Shown: positions 43,223 to 51,995, counted from the first letter of the stretch. The stretch: DNA of 64,000 bases from VYDC01 sp963667515 (GCA_963667515.2 CAXXXY010000002.1:186001-250000); one strand, 5' to 3'. The notes: generated from the letters alone by a model not told the origin. Made by a program: numbers and translations.

Positions 43223-44026
43223 ATGCCGATCTTCGAGACGCGCGAGGGCGTGCGGCTGCACTACACGGACGCGGGCAGCGGGCGGCCCGCGCTGCTCTTC
43301 GTCCACGGCTGGTCCTCCAACCTGCGCCACTGGGAGCCGCAGGCGCGGCACTTCGGGCGCCGTCACCGCGTGCTGCGCGTGGATCTGCGTGGCCACGGCC
43401 GCTCGCCGGCGCCCGACCTGCCGGTGCGCGGCTACGCGATCGCGCGCCACGCCGAGGATCTCGCCGCGCTGCTGCGCCGGCTGCGGCTGCGCAGCGTCGT
43501 CGCCGTCGGCCACTCCAGCGGCGCCTGGGTCTCGCTCGCGCTCGCGGGGCGCTTCCCGGAGCTGGTGCGCGCCGTCGTCGCCGTCGACTCGGGCTTCGAT
43601 CCGGCGGTGCCCGCCGCGGAGCTCGAGGCGCACCCGATCCTCCGGCGCTTCCGCCGCGGCGCCTTCGCGGAGCAGCTGGCGCGGGCGTACCGCGGGATGT
43701 TCCGCGACTTCTCCGACCCCGCGCTGCGCGACCGCGTGGTCGCCGAGGCGGCCGCCACCGCGCCGATCGCCTCGGAGCGGACGGTGCGCGCGAACCTGCG
43801 CACGAACCGCGTCGCGCTGGCGCGGCGCGTGCGGCAACCGGTGCTCTGCGTCTACGCCTCGAACAGCCCGCGCAGCGCCGAGGAGCTGCGCGGGGTGATC
43901 CCGCACGCGCAGTTCGCGCAGGTGGTGGGGGCGGGCCACTTCCTCCAGCTCGAGGTGCCTGAGCAGCTCAACCCGATGATCGAGCGCTTCGTCGAGCTGC
44001 TGCCCGCTCGCCGGAGGCGCGCGTAG
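43223..44026 (+). CDS. Alpha/beta hydrolase, first of a tandem pair
   Basis: 267 residues. LLFVHGWSSNLRHWEPQ (oxyanion hole), VDLRGHGRS, Ser nucleophile in VAVGHSSGAWVS, and His in VGAGHFLQLEVPEQ, with a plausible acid in VDSGFDPAVP or CVYAS. Ester hydrolase or haloperoxidase-like; substrate unknown. GGGGAGCAGC precedes the ATG. One base separates it from its paralogue, so the two are co-translated. Confidence 0.86.
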   Translation: MPIFETREGVRLHYTDAGSGRPALLFVHGWSSNLRHWEPQARHFGRRHRVLRVDLRGHGRSPAPDLPVRGYAIARHAEDLAALLRRLRLRSVVAVGHSSGAWVSLALAGRFPELVRAVVAVDSGFDPAVPAAELEAHPILRRFRRGAFAEQLARAYRGMFRDFSDPALRDRVVAEAAATAPIASERTVRANLRTNRVALARRVRQPVLCVYASNSPRSAEELRGVIPHAQFAQVVGAGHFLQLEVPEQLNPMIERFVELLPARRRRA

Positions 44027-44027
44027 C

Positions 44028-44837
44028 GTGGCGGCCGCGCGCGCATCGCGTCCCATGCGGCTGCACCACACCGACGAGGGTGCCGCCGGCACCGGCGCGG
44101 GCACGCCCACCCTCGTCTTCCTCCATGGCGGGCTGCGCTCGGGCGCGGACTGGGCACCGCAGGCGCGCGCCTTCCGCCGACGCCACCGCGTGCTGCGCGT
44201 CGACCTGCGCGGGCACGGCCGATCGCCCATGCCGCCCTCGGGCTACGGCCGCGGCGAGCTCGCGAGCGACGTGGCCGCTCTGCTGCGGGGGTTGCGCCTC
44301 ACGAACGCGGTGCTGATCGCGCACTCGATGGGCTGCGGCGTGGCGCTCGACGTGGCCGCTGCCGAGCCGCGACGGGTGCGCGCGCTCGCGCTCGTCGACG
44401 GCGTGGGGCCGCGCGGCCACCGGCTCACCCGCCGCGAGCTGGACGCGCACCCCTGGGTGCAGCAGGTCGCGGGCCCCGACTACGAGCAGCGCGTGATCGC
44501 GCTGGCGAGCGGCGGCAACTCGTTCACCGCGCGCAGCGATCCGCGCCTCGTGGAGCGCATCCCGCGCGAGAGCGCGCGCACGCCGCAGCACGTCGCCGTC
44601 GCCTCACAACGCGGCTCGGTGCTCGGCTCGCACCCGGCCGCGGCGTGGACGCGGCTCAGGCAGCCGATCCTCTGCGTGGCGTCGAGCAACAGCCGCTCCA
44701 GCGCCGCCGCCGTGCGCGAGCTGCTGCCCCGCGCCGAGTTCGCGCAGGTCGTCGACTCCGGCCACTGGGTGCAGCTCGAGGCCGCGGCGCAGCTCAACGC
44801 CATGCTGCGCGCGTTCCTTCGCGGGGTGGCGGCCTAG
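44028..44837 (+). CDS. Alpha/beta hydrolase, second of a tandem pair
   Basis: 269 residues, GTG start. Same architecture as its neighbour (FLHGGLRSGADWAPQARAFRRRHRVLRVDLRGHGRSPMP, Ser in IAHSMGCGVA, His in VDSGHWVQLEAAAQ), with closely similar C-terminal blocks (AEFAQVV.SGH.VQLE versus AQFAQVVGAGHFLQLE), so a tandem duplication. Stop TAG shares CTAG with the convergent peptidase gene. Confidence 0.86.
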   Translation: MAAARASRPMRLHHTDEGAAGTGAGTPTLVFLHGGLRSGADWAPQARAFRRRHRVLRVDLRGHGRSPMPPSGYGRGELASDVAALLRGLRLTNAVLIAHSMGCGVALDVAAAEPRRVRALALVDGVGPRGHRLTRRELDAHPWVQQVAGPDYEQRVIALASGGNSFTARSDPRLVERIPRESARTPQHVAVASQRGSVLGSHPAAAWTRLRQPILCVASSNSRSSAAAVRELLPRAEFAQVVDSGHWVQLEAAAQLNAMLRAFLRGVAA

Positions 44838-46153
44838 CTGCAGGCGCGCCGCACGATGCCGTACATCAGCCGGCAGCCCAGCGCCAGGTTCTCCTCCGTG
44901 ATGAACTCGTCGTGCGCGTGGAAGCCACGGCGCTCCTCCTCCGAGAGCAGCGTGGGGATCAGGCCGTACGCCGCCACGCCGCGCGGGCGCAGGAAGCGAT
45001 TGTCCGTGCCGTAGACGGAGGTGGTCGGGACGACGAGGGCGCCCGGCAGCTCCTCCTCCACCGCCTCGCGGATCGCCTCGACCAGCGCCGTCTCCCACGG
45101 CGAGGTCGTCATCGCCAGCGGCGGGCCGCGCCGGTTCAGCTCCACGCGCACACGGTCGTCGTCGATGCGCGCCTCGACGGCGGCCATCCACTCCTGCGGC
45201 GCGGTGCCCGGCAGCAGCCGACAGTCCAGCGTGGCCTCGGCACGCGCCGGGATCACGTTGCTCTTCACGCCGGCCGACAGAATCGTCACGTTGAGCGTCG
45301 TCGTGAACAGCGCGAGCCGCTCGGGGTCGGCCTCGACGGCGATGCGCAACGCCTCCTCACGCGCCAGCGGCGGGAGCAGCCCCGCCTCGGCGAGCCGCTC
45401 CACGTAGTCGCGCGCCGAGTGCGTGAAGGTGAGCCCGCGCTCCCAGTCGGCCAGCCGCCCCAGCGCCCGCACCAGGTGCAGCGCCGCGTTGTTCTCGTGC
45501 GGCTGGCTGGCGTGGCCGGAGCGGCCCTGCGCGACCAGCCGCAGCTCGCACATCTCCTTCTCCGCGACGGCGACGGCGATCAGCGGCGGCTCGCCGTCCG
45601 CCCCGCCGGGCTGGCCGACCGCGCCCTCGTTCAGCTCGAACTCGACGTCGACGAGCGCGGGGTGATGCTCGCAGAGCCAGGCCATGCCCAGATCGGAGCC
45701 CACCTCCTCGTCGGGCAGCGCGCAGAAGACGAGGTCGCGGCGCAGCGCCAGACCCTGCCGCCTCGCCAGCAGCACCGCGAGGAGCTGCATCACCGCGCAG
45801 CCCTTCATGTCCACGGCACCGCGGCCGTAGATGCGGCCCTCCGACAGCTCCGCGCCGAAGGGCGGGTGGCTCCAGTGCTCCTCCTCGACCGGCACGACGT
45901 CCGTGTGGTTCGCGAGCATCAGCGGGCCCGCGCTGCCGTCGCCCGGCAGGCGCGCCACGAGGATCTCGCGCCCCGGCACCGGCTCGAGGTAGTCGCAGCG
46001 CACGCCCTCGGCCTCCAGCAGCGCGCCCAGGAAGCGCGCCGCCTGCGACTCGTTCCCCGGCGGGTTGCGCGTGTCGATGCGCAGGTAGCGCCGCAGGATG
46101 TCGACCGCCTCGATCTCGACGGCCGCCCAGTCGATCGCTCGGGCCCCCGTCAT
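44834..46153 (-). CDS. M20-family metallopeptidase / deacylase
   Basis: 439 residues. Zn ligands: His in LMLANHTDVVPV, Asp in GRGAVDMKGCAVM, the general-base Glu/Glu pair in FCALPDEEVGSDLG, and the C-terminal GFHAHDEFI His. The lid domain contains GRSGHASQPHENNAALH. Family members are carboxypeptidases, ArgE/DapE-type deacylases or acetylornithine deacetylases. ATG 46153 is chosen because the frame before it is Arg/Gly-rich and overlaps the upstream promoter area. Confidence 0.88.
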   Translation of the reverse strand: MTGARAIDWAAVEIEAVDILRRYLRIDTRNPPGNESQAARFLGALLEAEGVRCDYLEPVPGREILVARLPGDGSAGPLMLANHTDVVPVEEEHWSHPPFGAELSEGRIYGRGAVDMKGCAVMQLLAVLLARRQGLALRRDLVFCALPDEEVGSDLGMAWLCEHHPALVDVEFELNEGAVGQPGGADGEPPLIAVAVAEKEMCELRLVAQGRSGHASQPHENNAALHLVRALGRLADWERGLTFTHSARDYVERLAEAGLLPPLAREEALRIAVEADPERLALFTTTLNVTILSAGVKSNVIPARAEATLDCRLLPGTAPQEWMAAVEARIDDDRVRVELNRRGPPLAMTTSPWETALVEAIREAVEEELPGALVVPTTSVYGTDNRFLRPRGVAAYGLIPTLLSEEERRGFHAHDEFITEENLALGCRLMYGIVRRACS

Positions 46154-46285
46154 CGCGCCCCCGCCATCGCGCCCCCCGATCCCCGATCGCGCCCGCCGCT
46201 GTGCCCGGCGCGATGATGCCACGGGGCGCCGCTACACTGGGCGGCGGCCAGCGCAGGCGGGACGAGCGACGACGGGGGGTGGGCG

Positions 46286-46513
46286 ATGGCCGAGGTGACG
46301 GCCGAGGCGCTCGTGGTGATCGCGGAGGCCGGGCCGCGGCGGATCGTCGTGCGCGGCGACGAGCTACCGCTGCTCAGCCACGACGGCGACGGCAGCTACG
46401 CCTGCGGTGGCTGCGCCGCCGTGCTGGTGGAGCGGAGCTGGCGCTGGCAGATCCACAACGTGGCGCTGACCTGCCCTCGCTGTGGAGCGCTGAACGAGGC
46501 GCCGCCGATCTAG
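46286..46513 (+). CDS. 75-residue protein with two CxxC pairs (Zn ribbon)
   Basis: ATG 46286. Contains CGGC near residue 37 and CPRC near residue 61, i.e. the four Cys of a small zinc ribbon, with a hydrophobic N-terminal strand (AEALVVIAEAGPRRIVVRG). Function not recognised. TACACT (46234-46239) may be the -10. Converges on another Zn-ribbon gene. Confidence 0.65.
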   Translation: MAEVTAEALVVIAEAGPRRIVVRGDELPLLSHDGDGSYACGGCAAVLVERSWRWQIHNVALTCPRCGALNEAPPI

Positions 46514-46535
46514 GCGGTCGCCGGCGCCGCGCGGG

Positions 46536-46823
46536 CTAGCCGGCGCGTGTCCTGCTGGAGGCGAAGCGCGCCCAGGGGTGCGGGCGTTGGCAGCGCTCGC
46601 AGCGCGCCGGGATGCTGTAGCCGCCGATGTAGACGCGGAAGAGCGTGGGCGGCGGCCCCTGGCGCAGCGTGAACTCCGGGCCGCGAATGTCGGAGTTGCA
46701 GCTGATGCAGCGCGAGAGCACCTCGACGCCGCACTCGGGGCAGCGACGATCGACGCGCGCCTCCTCGACATCGCGCGAGACGACGTGGCCGAGCCGGCAG
46801 ATCGCGGCACGCGTGTGCGGCAT
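46536..46823 (-). CDS. DUF2321-like zinc-ribbon protein
   Basis: 95 residues. RAAICRLGHVVSRD, CPECG, CISCNSDIRGP and IPARCERCQRPHPWARF: three CxxC knuckles plus a GH pair, as in the DUF2321 family (assignment from memory, moderate). ATG 46823 has GGAGGT at 7 bases. Function unknown. Confidence 0.65.
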   Translation of the reverse strand: MPHTRAAICRLGHVVSRDVEEARVDRRCPECGVEVLSRCISCNSDIRGPEFTLRQGPPPTLFRVYIGGYSIPARCERCQRPHPWARFASSRTRAG

Positions 46824-47123
46824 GGGACGAACCTCCTCGACGCGTCCCCCCCACGGTTCGCGCCCGGTCGCCGAGGGCGCTCCACACCCCGATCATCGGC
46901 AGCCGCAGGCACGATCCTCAGCGTTCGCTGACAAAGGACGGGCAGCGAGGCCGGCTCGGCGCCCGGCCGCCCACTCGGCGCGCAGCGGCCGCGCCCCCGT
47001 CCGGGCCGGCCGCCGGCATGCGCGTCAGGTGATCTTCGACACTGCAGCGCGCCCTCCGCGGGCGCGGATCATCCCCGCTGGGTGCCCGCACGCGCGGCCC
47101 CCGTGTCGCGGAGGGAGTCTGCG
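46824..47123. other. Intergenic region, no gene seen
   Basis: 300 bp between divergent genes. A small inverted repeat TCAGCG-TT-CGCTGA (46918-46931) is the only structure noted and may be an operator. Confidence 0.35.
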
Positions 47124-47381
47124 GTGAAACGACTGGTGCTCGGCGTCCTCGTCGTTGCCCTCGTGGGCGTGATCGCGCGAACGATCGCGAAGCGGAGGCT
47201 TCCGGAGCTGATGGAGCACATGGCCGAGAGCGTGATGCCGGAGATGATGGACGCCTGCTTCGCGCAGATGAGTCCCGCGCGCCGCGCCTTCATGCTCGGC
47301 CACTGCCGGGGCATGCTCGACCGCGCGGAGGCGAAGTACGTCGCGACCGAGCCGTCGAGGGATCGGGCCGAGGTCGCCTGA
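47124..47381 (+). CDS. 85-residue single-pass membrane protein
   Basis: GTG 47124 with GGAGGGAG upstream. One N-terminal helix (LVLGVLVVALVGVIARTIA) then a soluble helical part rich in Met, with DACFAQMSPARRAFMLGHCRGMLDRAEAKYV. Cys and His spacing could bind metal. Family not recognised. Confidence 0.6.
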   Translation: MKRLVLGVLVVALVGVIARTIAKRRLPELMEHMAESVMPEMMDACFAQMSPARRAFMLGHCRGMLDRAEAKYVATEPSRDRAEVA

Positions 47382-47426
47382 CCCGTCCGAGCGATCGAGG
47401 ACGGGTCGCGAGGCGTCGAGCCTGGC

Positions 47427-47974
47427 TCAGCGCCGCGGCTCCCACTCCGAGCGCAGCAGCCCGAAGACGAGCTCGTCGGCGCGGCCGCCGTCGCGGTCGG
47501 GGCGCTCGCCGCGTAGCGTCCCCTCGATCCGCATGCCGAGCTTCTCGGCGACGCGGCGCGAGGCGACGTTGCGCGGGTCGAGGCGCGCCGCGAGCTTCTC
47601 GAGCGCGCACGCCTCGAAGCCCCAGTCGCGCAGAGCGGACGCCGCCTCCGTCGCGTAGCCGCGCCCCCACTCCGCGCGCGCGAACGCCCAGCCGAAGTCG
47701 CCACGGCCGTGAGACTGGAGCCTAAGCGTGACCCCGCCGAACGGCGGCCCGCCGTCGCGCGTGACCGCGAGCTCGATACCCGTGTCGCGCGCGACGGAGA
47801 CGCGCGCCACGAACTCCTCGGCGTCCCGTCGCGAGTAGGGGTGCGGCACCCGAGGTTGTAGCGCGAGAACTCGGCGTCGACGGCGTAGGCGAGGAGGGCG
47901 TCGGCGTCGGCGGCCGCCCAGGGCCGCAGCAGCAGCCGCTCCGTGCGCAGCGTGGGAGCATCGAGGGCGCTCAT
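47427..47974 (-). pseudogene. GNAT acetyltransferase (RimJ/RimL type), apparent frameshift
   Basis: ATG 47974 gives MSALDAPTLRTERLLLRPWAAADADALLAYAVDAEFSRYNLG. Then the frame changes at a run of three G (minus strand, plus coordinates 47849-47851) where four are expected (NLG-VPHPYSRRDAEEF). The rest is a normal GNAT domain: FGGVTLRL, GWAFARAEWGRGYATEAASALRDWGFE (acetyl-CoA loop), ARLDPRNVASRRVAEKLGMRIEG. A single-base indel separates it from an intact gene, so sequencing error is possible. Confidence 0.78.
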
Positions 47975-48231
47975 CACGCCCGGGATCATCCCCGCCTGAG
48001 CGTCGCCGCACCAGCCGGCAGCCGCGTCGGGTGCCGGCTACTGGTTGCGAGAGAACACCCAGAACGCGCCGCGCAGGGTGCGCACGCGCTCGTCGAGGGC
48101 GGTGACCAGCTCGTCGCGGTCGCCGTCCGGCTCCAGCCGCAGCACCAGCGCGCGCGCCGTGTCCAGCTCGCCGCGCGCCGCCGCGTCCGGGTGTACCGCT
48201 CCTGGTTTCTTGGACACATCGCTGGCGGTAA

Positions 48232-49131
48232 TCATGCGGCCGCCCCGGTGCGCGGCGAGAGCGCCTCGCGGACGGCGGCTGGGGTGCGGTGGCCGTGACG
48301 TTCGACGAGCCAGTGCTGGTTGTAGCGCTGCTTGAAGGCGAGCAGCGCCTGGCGTAGCTCCTCCACCGTCTCGAAGTGCTCCACCCACAGCAGCTGCTCC
48401 TTCAGCGTGCGGATGAAGCGTTCCGCGCAGCCGTTGCCCTCGGGCGCGGCTACGAAGGACGGGCTGGAGCGGATGCCGAGGAAGCGCAGCTCCTCCTGAA
48501 AGTGGTCGCTCAGGTACTGGCTGCCGTGGTCGTGGCGGAGAGCGAGTCCCCGCGCGAGGTCCGCCTCGTAGCCGTCGAAGTGCTCCCGGAGCCCCTGCCG
48601 CAGCGGCTCCAGCGCCTCGAAGCGCGTGCCCGGTCGCGCCGCGTGGATGCCGATGCACTCCTGCGTGCAGTGATCGACGGCGATGAAGACGGTGGCGTTC
48701 CCCTCGCGGGTGGTGAGGCAGGAGGTCGCGTCGGTCCCCCACATCTCGTCAGGCCGCTCGGTGGTGATCGTCCCGTCGTGCACCCGCGGTCCGCGCCGAC
48801 GCCCGACGCGGGTCGGGGCGAGCAGTCCCGCCTCCCGCATCAGCCGCAGCACCCGGCCCTTCGAGGTGCGCACACCGGCCAGCCGCAGCCGCGCCCACAC
48901 CTTGCGGTAGCCCTCGCCCGTGAACGGGGAGGCGGCGAGCACAGCTCGGACCTGCTCCGTGAGAGCCTCGTCCGTCCACGCCTGCCTCGGCCCGCGCTTC
49001 GCTGCTGGCCGCAGAGGCCGTCGCGCCCGTGCCCGCCGCTCGTAGACGGTCGAGCGCGGGACCTCCCACAGCTGGCAGATGCGCGTCGTGCCGTACGGCC
49101 GTCCCGTGGAGGGCGAGGTGGTTCGACTCAT
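48232..49131 (-). CDS. IS3-family OrfB transposase, copy A
   Basis: About 300 residues. HTH_21-type lead (ICQLWEVPRSTVYERRARARR), then the rve catalytic core with Asp in MWGTDATSCL, Asp in ALRHDHGSQYLS, Glu in GNGCAERFIRTLKEQ and YNQHWLVERHGHRTPAAVRE. Starts at ATG 49131 or the GTG just before it; the OrfA frame ends close by, so it is expressed by coupling or frameshifting. Confidence 0.92.
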   Translation of the reverse strand: MSRTTSPSTGRPYGTTRICQLWEVPRSTVYERRARARRPLRPAAKRGPRQAWTDEALTEQVRAVLAASPFTGEGYRKVWARLRLAGVRTSKGRVLRLMREAGLLAPTRVGRRRGPRVHDGTITTERPDEMWGTDATSCLTTREGNATVFIAVDHCTQECIGIHAARPGTRFEALEPLRQGLREHFDGYEADLARGLALRHDHGSQYLSDHFQEELRFLGIRSSPSFVAAPEGNGCAERFIRTLKEQLLWVEHFETVEELRQALLAFKQRYNQHWLVERHGHRTPAAVREALSPRTGAAA

Positions 49132-49166
49132 CACCTCGACCTCCGGCGTGCCAAAGGGAGTCCTGC

Positions 49167-49481
49167 CTACAGCTGATGCGCGCGCTGGAGCAGGAGCTCG
49201 TTCGCCATCGTGATCTCGCCGACTTTCGCCTGCAGTCGGTGGATCTCCTCGTCACGCTCGTCGGCAGGCCGGCTCGTGAGCGAGGCCCGGCCGGCGGCGA
49301 GTAAGCGCTCGCGCCACTGCGACAGCGTCGCTGCGGTCACCCCCAGCTCGCGCGAGAGCGCGTCCAACTCCTCGCCGCGCAGCAGCCTCAGCACCGCCTC
49401 GCTCTTCCGTCGCGAGGAGAAGCGACCGCGCTCCGTTCGCGACCCACTACGCCCGTTCAATCCCTGTGCGGAGCTGGTCAT
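49167..49481 (-). CDS. IS3-family OrfA, copy A (early stop)
   Basis: 104 residues: MTSSAQGLNGRSGSRTERGRFSS, an HTH (LDALSRELGVTAATLSQWRERLL) and a leucine-zipper-like end ITMANELLLQRAHQL. AGAGGAGGTG precedes ATG 49481. Here GGAG has become GTAG, giving TAG after HQL; copies B and C read on (HQLEAGLP). The product is 12 residues shorter than in copy C, which may affect coupling to orfB. Confidence 0.88.
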   Translation of the reverse strand: MTSSAQGLNGRSGSRTERGRFSSRRKSEAVLRLLRGEELDALSRELGVTAATLSQWRERLLAAGRASLTSRPADERDEEIHRLQAKVGEITMANELLLQRAHQL

Positions 49482-49719
49482 GGACACCTCCTCTGCCGGG
49501 GCAGCCTGCCCCAATCAGGTGTCCAAGAAAACCGTGGACCGGAAGACGGGATGTGCACTCGGGTCATGGGCGTCCGTCCCCCCCGCGTTGGTTATCGGCC
49601 TCGGCGCGCGGCCGGTGCAGGCGCGAATCGTCGGTTCGCGGTTGAGCGGAGGGCTGCGCCGGGCGGCCGGCGCTGCGTTCGGGCGTTCGGTCGCTCGCCT
49701 CCCGCAGGGGGCGGGTGCG

Positions 49720-51144
49720 CTACTCGCGCGGCAGGGGCGTGAACCACCCCTCGCCGCGGAGCTGCTCGTAGATCGCGGCCATCACCTCGCCGCCCCCCTC
49801 GACGACGCGCGCCTCGTCATCGGCGACGAAGCGGCCATCGAGGACCTGGATACGTCCATCGGTCATCACGTGGCGCACCATCATGCCGTTCGCGTAGAGC
49901 AGGTTGTTCAACGGCTCGGGCGGCAGGGCGCCGCCACCGACCAGCGGGCCGGAGACATCGATGGAGACCAGGTCGGCCCTCGCGCCGACCGCGATGCGAC
50001 CGATGTCGTCGCGCCCGAGCGCCGCCGCGGGCACCATCGTCGCTCCGCGCATGGCCGTCCAGATCGTCGGCCTTGTCACCGGCGGCCCGCCGCTCCACTG
50101 CCGCAGCGCGTAGCGGGCCTGGCCGTAGAGCACGGCGAGCTTCAGGTTCTCCAGGTAGTCGTTGGAGTGGGTGTCGATGCCGATGTTGACGGCGATCCCG
50201 GCCGCCAGCGCCTCCGGGTAGATCTGACTCGGTCCGCCCGCGCCCTGCCCCGACGGGCGGTGCGCCAGGACCACGCCACGCTCGACGAGGATCGGCGGGT
50301 CGACGTCCCAGTCGAGCCCACCCATGTGCGCGGCGAACACGGTCCCGTTGAGCAGGCCGAAGCTATCCAGCCACTGGGTCGGCGTCATCCCCCACAAGCG
50401 CCGAACGCGCTCCGTCTCCTCGGGCCCCTGCGAGAGATGGATGTGCAGGCCCGTTCCGAGCTCCTTCACGGCGGCGGCGAGCGCCTCTATGGTGGCGGGG
50501 GTGTGCGTGTCGGTGGCGTGCGGGGCCATCATCGGCCGGATGCGCCCGTCCGCAGCGCCCATCTTCTCCTTCGCGAACGCTAGGTTCGCCGCGATCTCCT
50601 CCAGCGTGCCCTCCTCGGAGTCGAGCAGGGCCTGGTCGTCCGTGCGGCCCCAGATCGCCGCGATGCGCGTGGGGCCCGGGATCATGCCGCCGGGGTAGCC
50701 ACGCACGCCCCAGGCCTCGGCGACGCGCACGTAGGACTGCGCCTGCCGCAGGCTCAGGCTCATCTCGACGTGGGTCGTGGCTCCGCCCCGCAGCAGCTCG
50801 GCGACGTTGTAGGCGGTGAGTTTGTCCAGATCCCCGTCGCTCAGCTGCTCGACGAGCTCCTGCGGCCGGCGATAGGTGGGCCGTCGACCACCCTCGATCA
50901 GGCCTCGCGTCGGCGTCGCCGTGCAGGCATGGGTGTGGCCGCTGATGAAGCCGGGCACCAGCAGCTGCGTGCGCGCGTCGATTCGCGCGTAGGCCCCGCC
51001 GATGCGGCCGGCCTCCACGCGCACGATGCGGTCGCCGGACACCAGCACCGATGCGTCGCGCAGGAGCTGATGGGCGCCGTCCTCCTCGGTCAGCGCCCAG
51101 CCGGCCTCGATGACGAACTCACCAGTGGGGACGCCATCCGACAT
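49720..51144 (-). CDS. Amidohydrolase (Atz/Trz, cytosine-deaminase-like)
   Basis: 474 residues, metal-dependent hydrolase. GFISGHTHACTATPTRGL (HxH metal pair), GTGLHIHLSQGPEETERV, VFAAHMGGLDWD and GIDTHSNDYLENLKLAV give the metal ligands; the C-terminal GRIAVGARADLVSIDVSGP is the beta-sandwich. Family acts on N-heterocycles, guanine or S-adenosylhomocysteine. ATG 51144 has AAGGAG at 7 bases. Some usual pocket residues (VxxxExHxD) differ, so the substrate is unknown. Confidence 0.88.
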   Translation of the reverse strand: MSDGVPTGEFVIEAGWALTEEDGAHQLLRDASVLVSGDRIVRVEAGRIGGAYARIDARTQLLVPGFISGHTHACTATPTRGLIEGGRRPTYRRPQELVEQLSDGDLDKLTAYNVAELLRGGATTHVEMSLSLRQAQSYVRVAEAWGVRGYPGGMIPGPTRIAAIWGRTDDQALLDSEEGTLEEIAANLAFAKEKMGAADGRIRPMMAPHATDTHTPATIEALAAAVKELGTGLHIHLSQGPEETERVRRLWGMTPTQWLDSFGLLNGTVFAAHMGGLDWDVDPPILVERGVVLAHRPSGQGAGGPSQIYPEALAAGIAVNIGIDTHSNDYLENLKLAVLYGQARYALRQWSGGPPVTRPTIWTAMRGATMVPAAALGRDDIGRIAVGARADLVSIDVSGPLVGGGALPPEPLNNLLYANGMMVRHVMTDGRIQVLDGRFVADDEARVVEGGGEVMAAIYEQLRGEGWFTPLPRE

Positions 51145-51265
51145 CGCGGGCTCCTTCGAGTGGGGCCAGCCGCACCGCTGGTCGCGGGGAGCGAGCGTAC
51201 GTCGACGGGCGCGATAGTAGCGCCCGCGGACATCGGGGCGGCGACCGCGAGCCTCGACGAGTGGC

Positions 51266-51309
51266 TGGCGCCCTCGGCAGGATTCGAACCTGCGACCTGC
51301 GGATGAGAA
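51266..51309 (-). other. 3' half of a tRNA (probable tRNA-Glu CTC), attachment-site scar
   Basis: On the minus strand: anticodon loop TTCTCAT (anticodon CTC, 51307-51305), anticodon-stem 3' side CCGCA, variable GGTC, a perfect T arm GCAGG-TTCGAAT-CCTGC, acceptor 3' strand CGAGGGC, G and CCA (51268-51266). The 5' side of the anticodon stem is GTGAC, which does not pair, and no D arm or 5' acceptor strand follows. Integrases commonly leave such 3' halves at one end of an island. Confidence 0.7.
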
Positions 51310-51761
51310 GTCACCCACTCTCGAAGAAGGCGCTGTGACGTGCCGGCATCGGCGACGCGGACGACCGAGAAGTCCGAGCGACCCCCGCTCAGCAGCACAG
51401 ACTACGTTCTCGTAACGTCGCGGTCGGAACGCGGAACGGATCGAGTGGTGGCTCGACCGTGCGCCCGGCACGCCCTCGCGGTGCGGCGAATCGAGCCAGC
51501 TCGCGAGCGCCATCTTCGAAGCAATCGAGAGCGGGCGTCACGAGGGCGGCAAGTCAGTTGCCGTGAAAGGGTGGAGCCACCCCACGCCAAGAAGTCGAGA
51601 CGTGGCGCTGAGGACTAGGATGGGTGGAAGCGAACGGGGCGCCGCCGAGATCCCCTCCGGCGCCTCGTTCGCACCCACCCACCCATATAACGCACCGCTC
51701 AGCCCTCGCGGATCTGCGCGCCCCACCCCGCGCCGGCCGGGCGCTTCTCCGTGCCTGCTAG
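51310..51761. other. Non-coding stretch with gene remnants and a long hairpin
   Basis: No intact gene. A plus-strand segment near 51437-51570 reads ERIEWWLDRAPGTPSRCGE, then LASAIFEAIESGRHEGG, which looks like a decayed C-terminal part of an unidentified enzyme. The hairpin at 51622-51680 is separate. Confidence 0.35.
51622..51680 (-). terminator. Long imperfect hairpin (23-nt arms), possible terminator
   Basis: 51622-51644 and 51658-51680 are inverted repeats with 20 of 23 positions paired around a 13-base loop. It lies about 80 bases after the stop of the truncated minus-strand gene at 51762. Followed by CCCATATAA on the plus strand. Confidence 0.5.
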
Positions 51762-51955
51762 CTAAGGCTTGAGCGACACTTCTGTCGTGCCGCCTGGCGC
51801 CCACGCCAGCACGTGCGATCTATTCGCTATGACGCCGTTCAAGGCGAACACGAGCGGCTCCCCAAGCTGAGGGCGACACGGGTCGTCAGGGCCAACGTCG
51901 CGCCCCCAGAGACCAACGACTGAATCGGCCTGGGCGGCTCCGCAGAAGCGATTGC
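51762..51955 (-). pseudogene. C-terminal fragment of an unknown gene cut by IS copy B
   Basis: About 63 codons running out of the IS end: FCGAAQADSVVGLWGRD, PLVFALNGVIANRSHVLAWA and EVSLKP, then TAG. Composition looks coding (a beta-rich protein end). The N-terminal part is not on the other side of the IS. Family unknown. Confidence 0.45.
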
Positions 51956-51995
51956 TGTACCGCTCCTGGTTTCTTGGACACATCGCTGGCGGTAA

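Larger units (their letters stand above)
48192..49546 (-). mobile_element. IS3-family insertion sequence, copy A (1,355 bp)
   Basis: Ends TGTACCGCTCCTGG...TTGGACAC and, inverted, TCTTCCGGTCC...TTGGACAC. Flanked by a 4-bp direct repeat CGGG (48188-48191 and 49547-49550). orfA and orfB on the minus strand. Only this copy has target duplications. Confidence 0.9.
48038..49567 (-). pseudogene. 56-residue gene split by IS3-family copy A
   Basis: Joining 49567-49547 (ATG ACC CGA GTG CAC ATC CCG) to 48187-48038, i.e. removing the IS and one CGGG repeat, gives an uninterrupted 56-codon frame: MTRVHIPDAAARGELDTAR... ending RTLRGAFWVFSRNQ and TAG. The mixed charged/hydrophobic composition looks coding. 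No family recognised. The insertion leaves only seven N-terminal codons upstream. Confidence 0.55.

Noticed and set aside
51266..51345. A complete tRNA gene
   Set aside because: The 5' side of the anticodon stem does not pair and no D arm or 5' acceptor strand is present.
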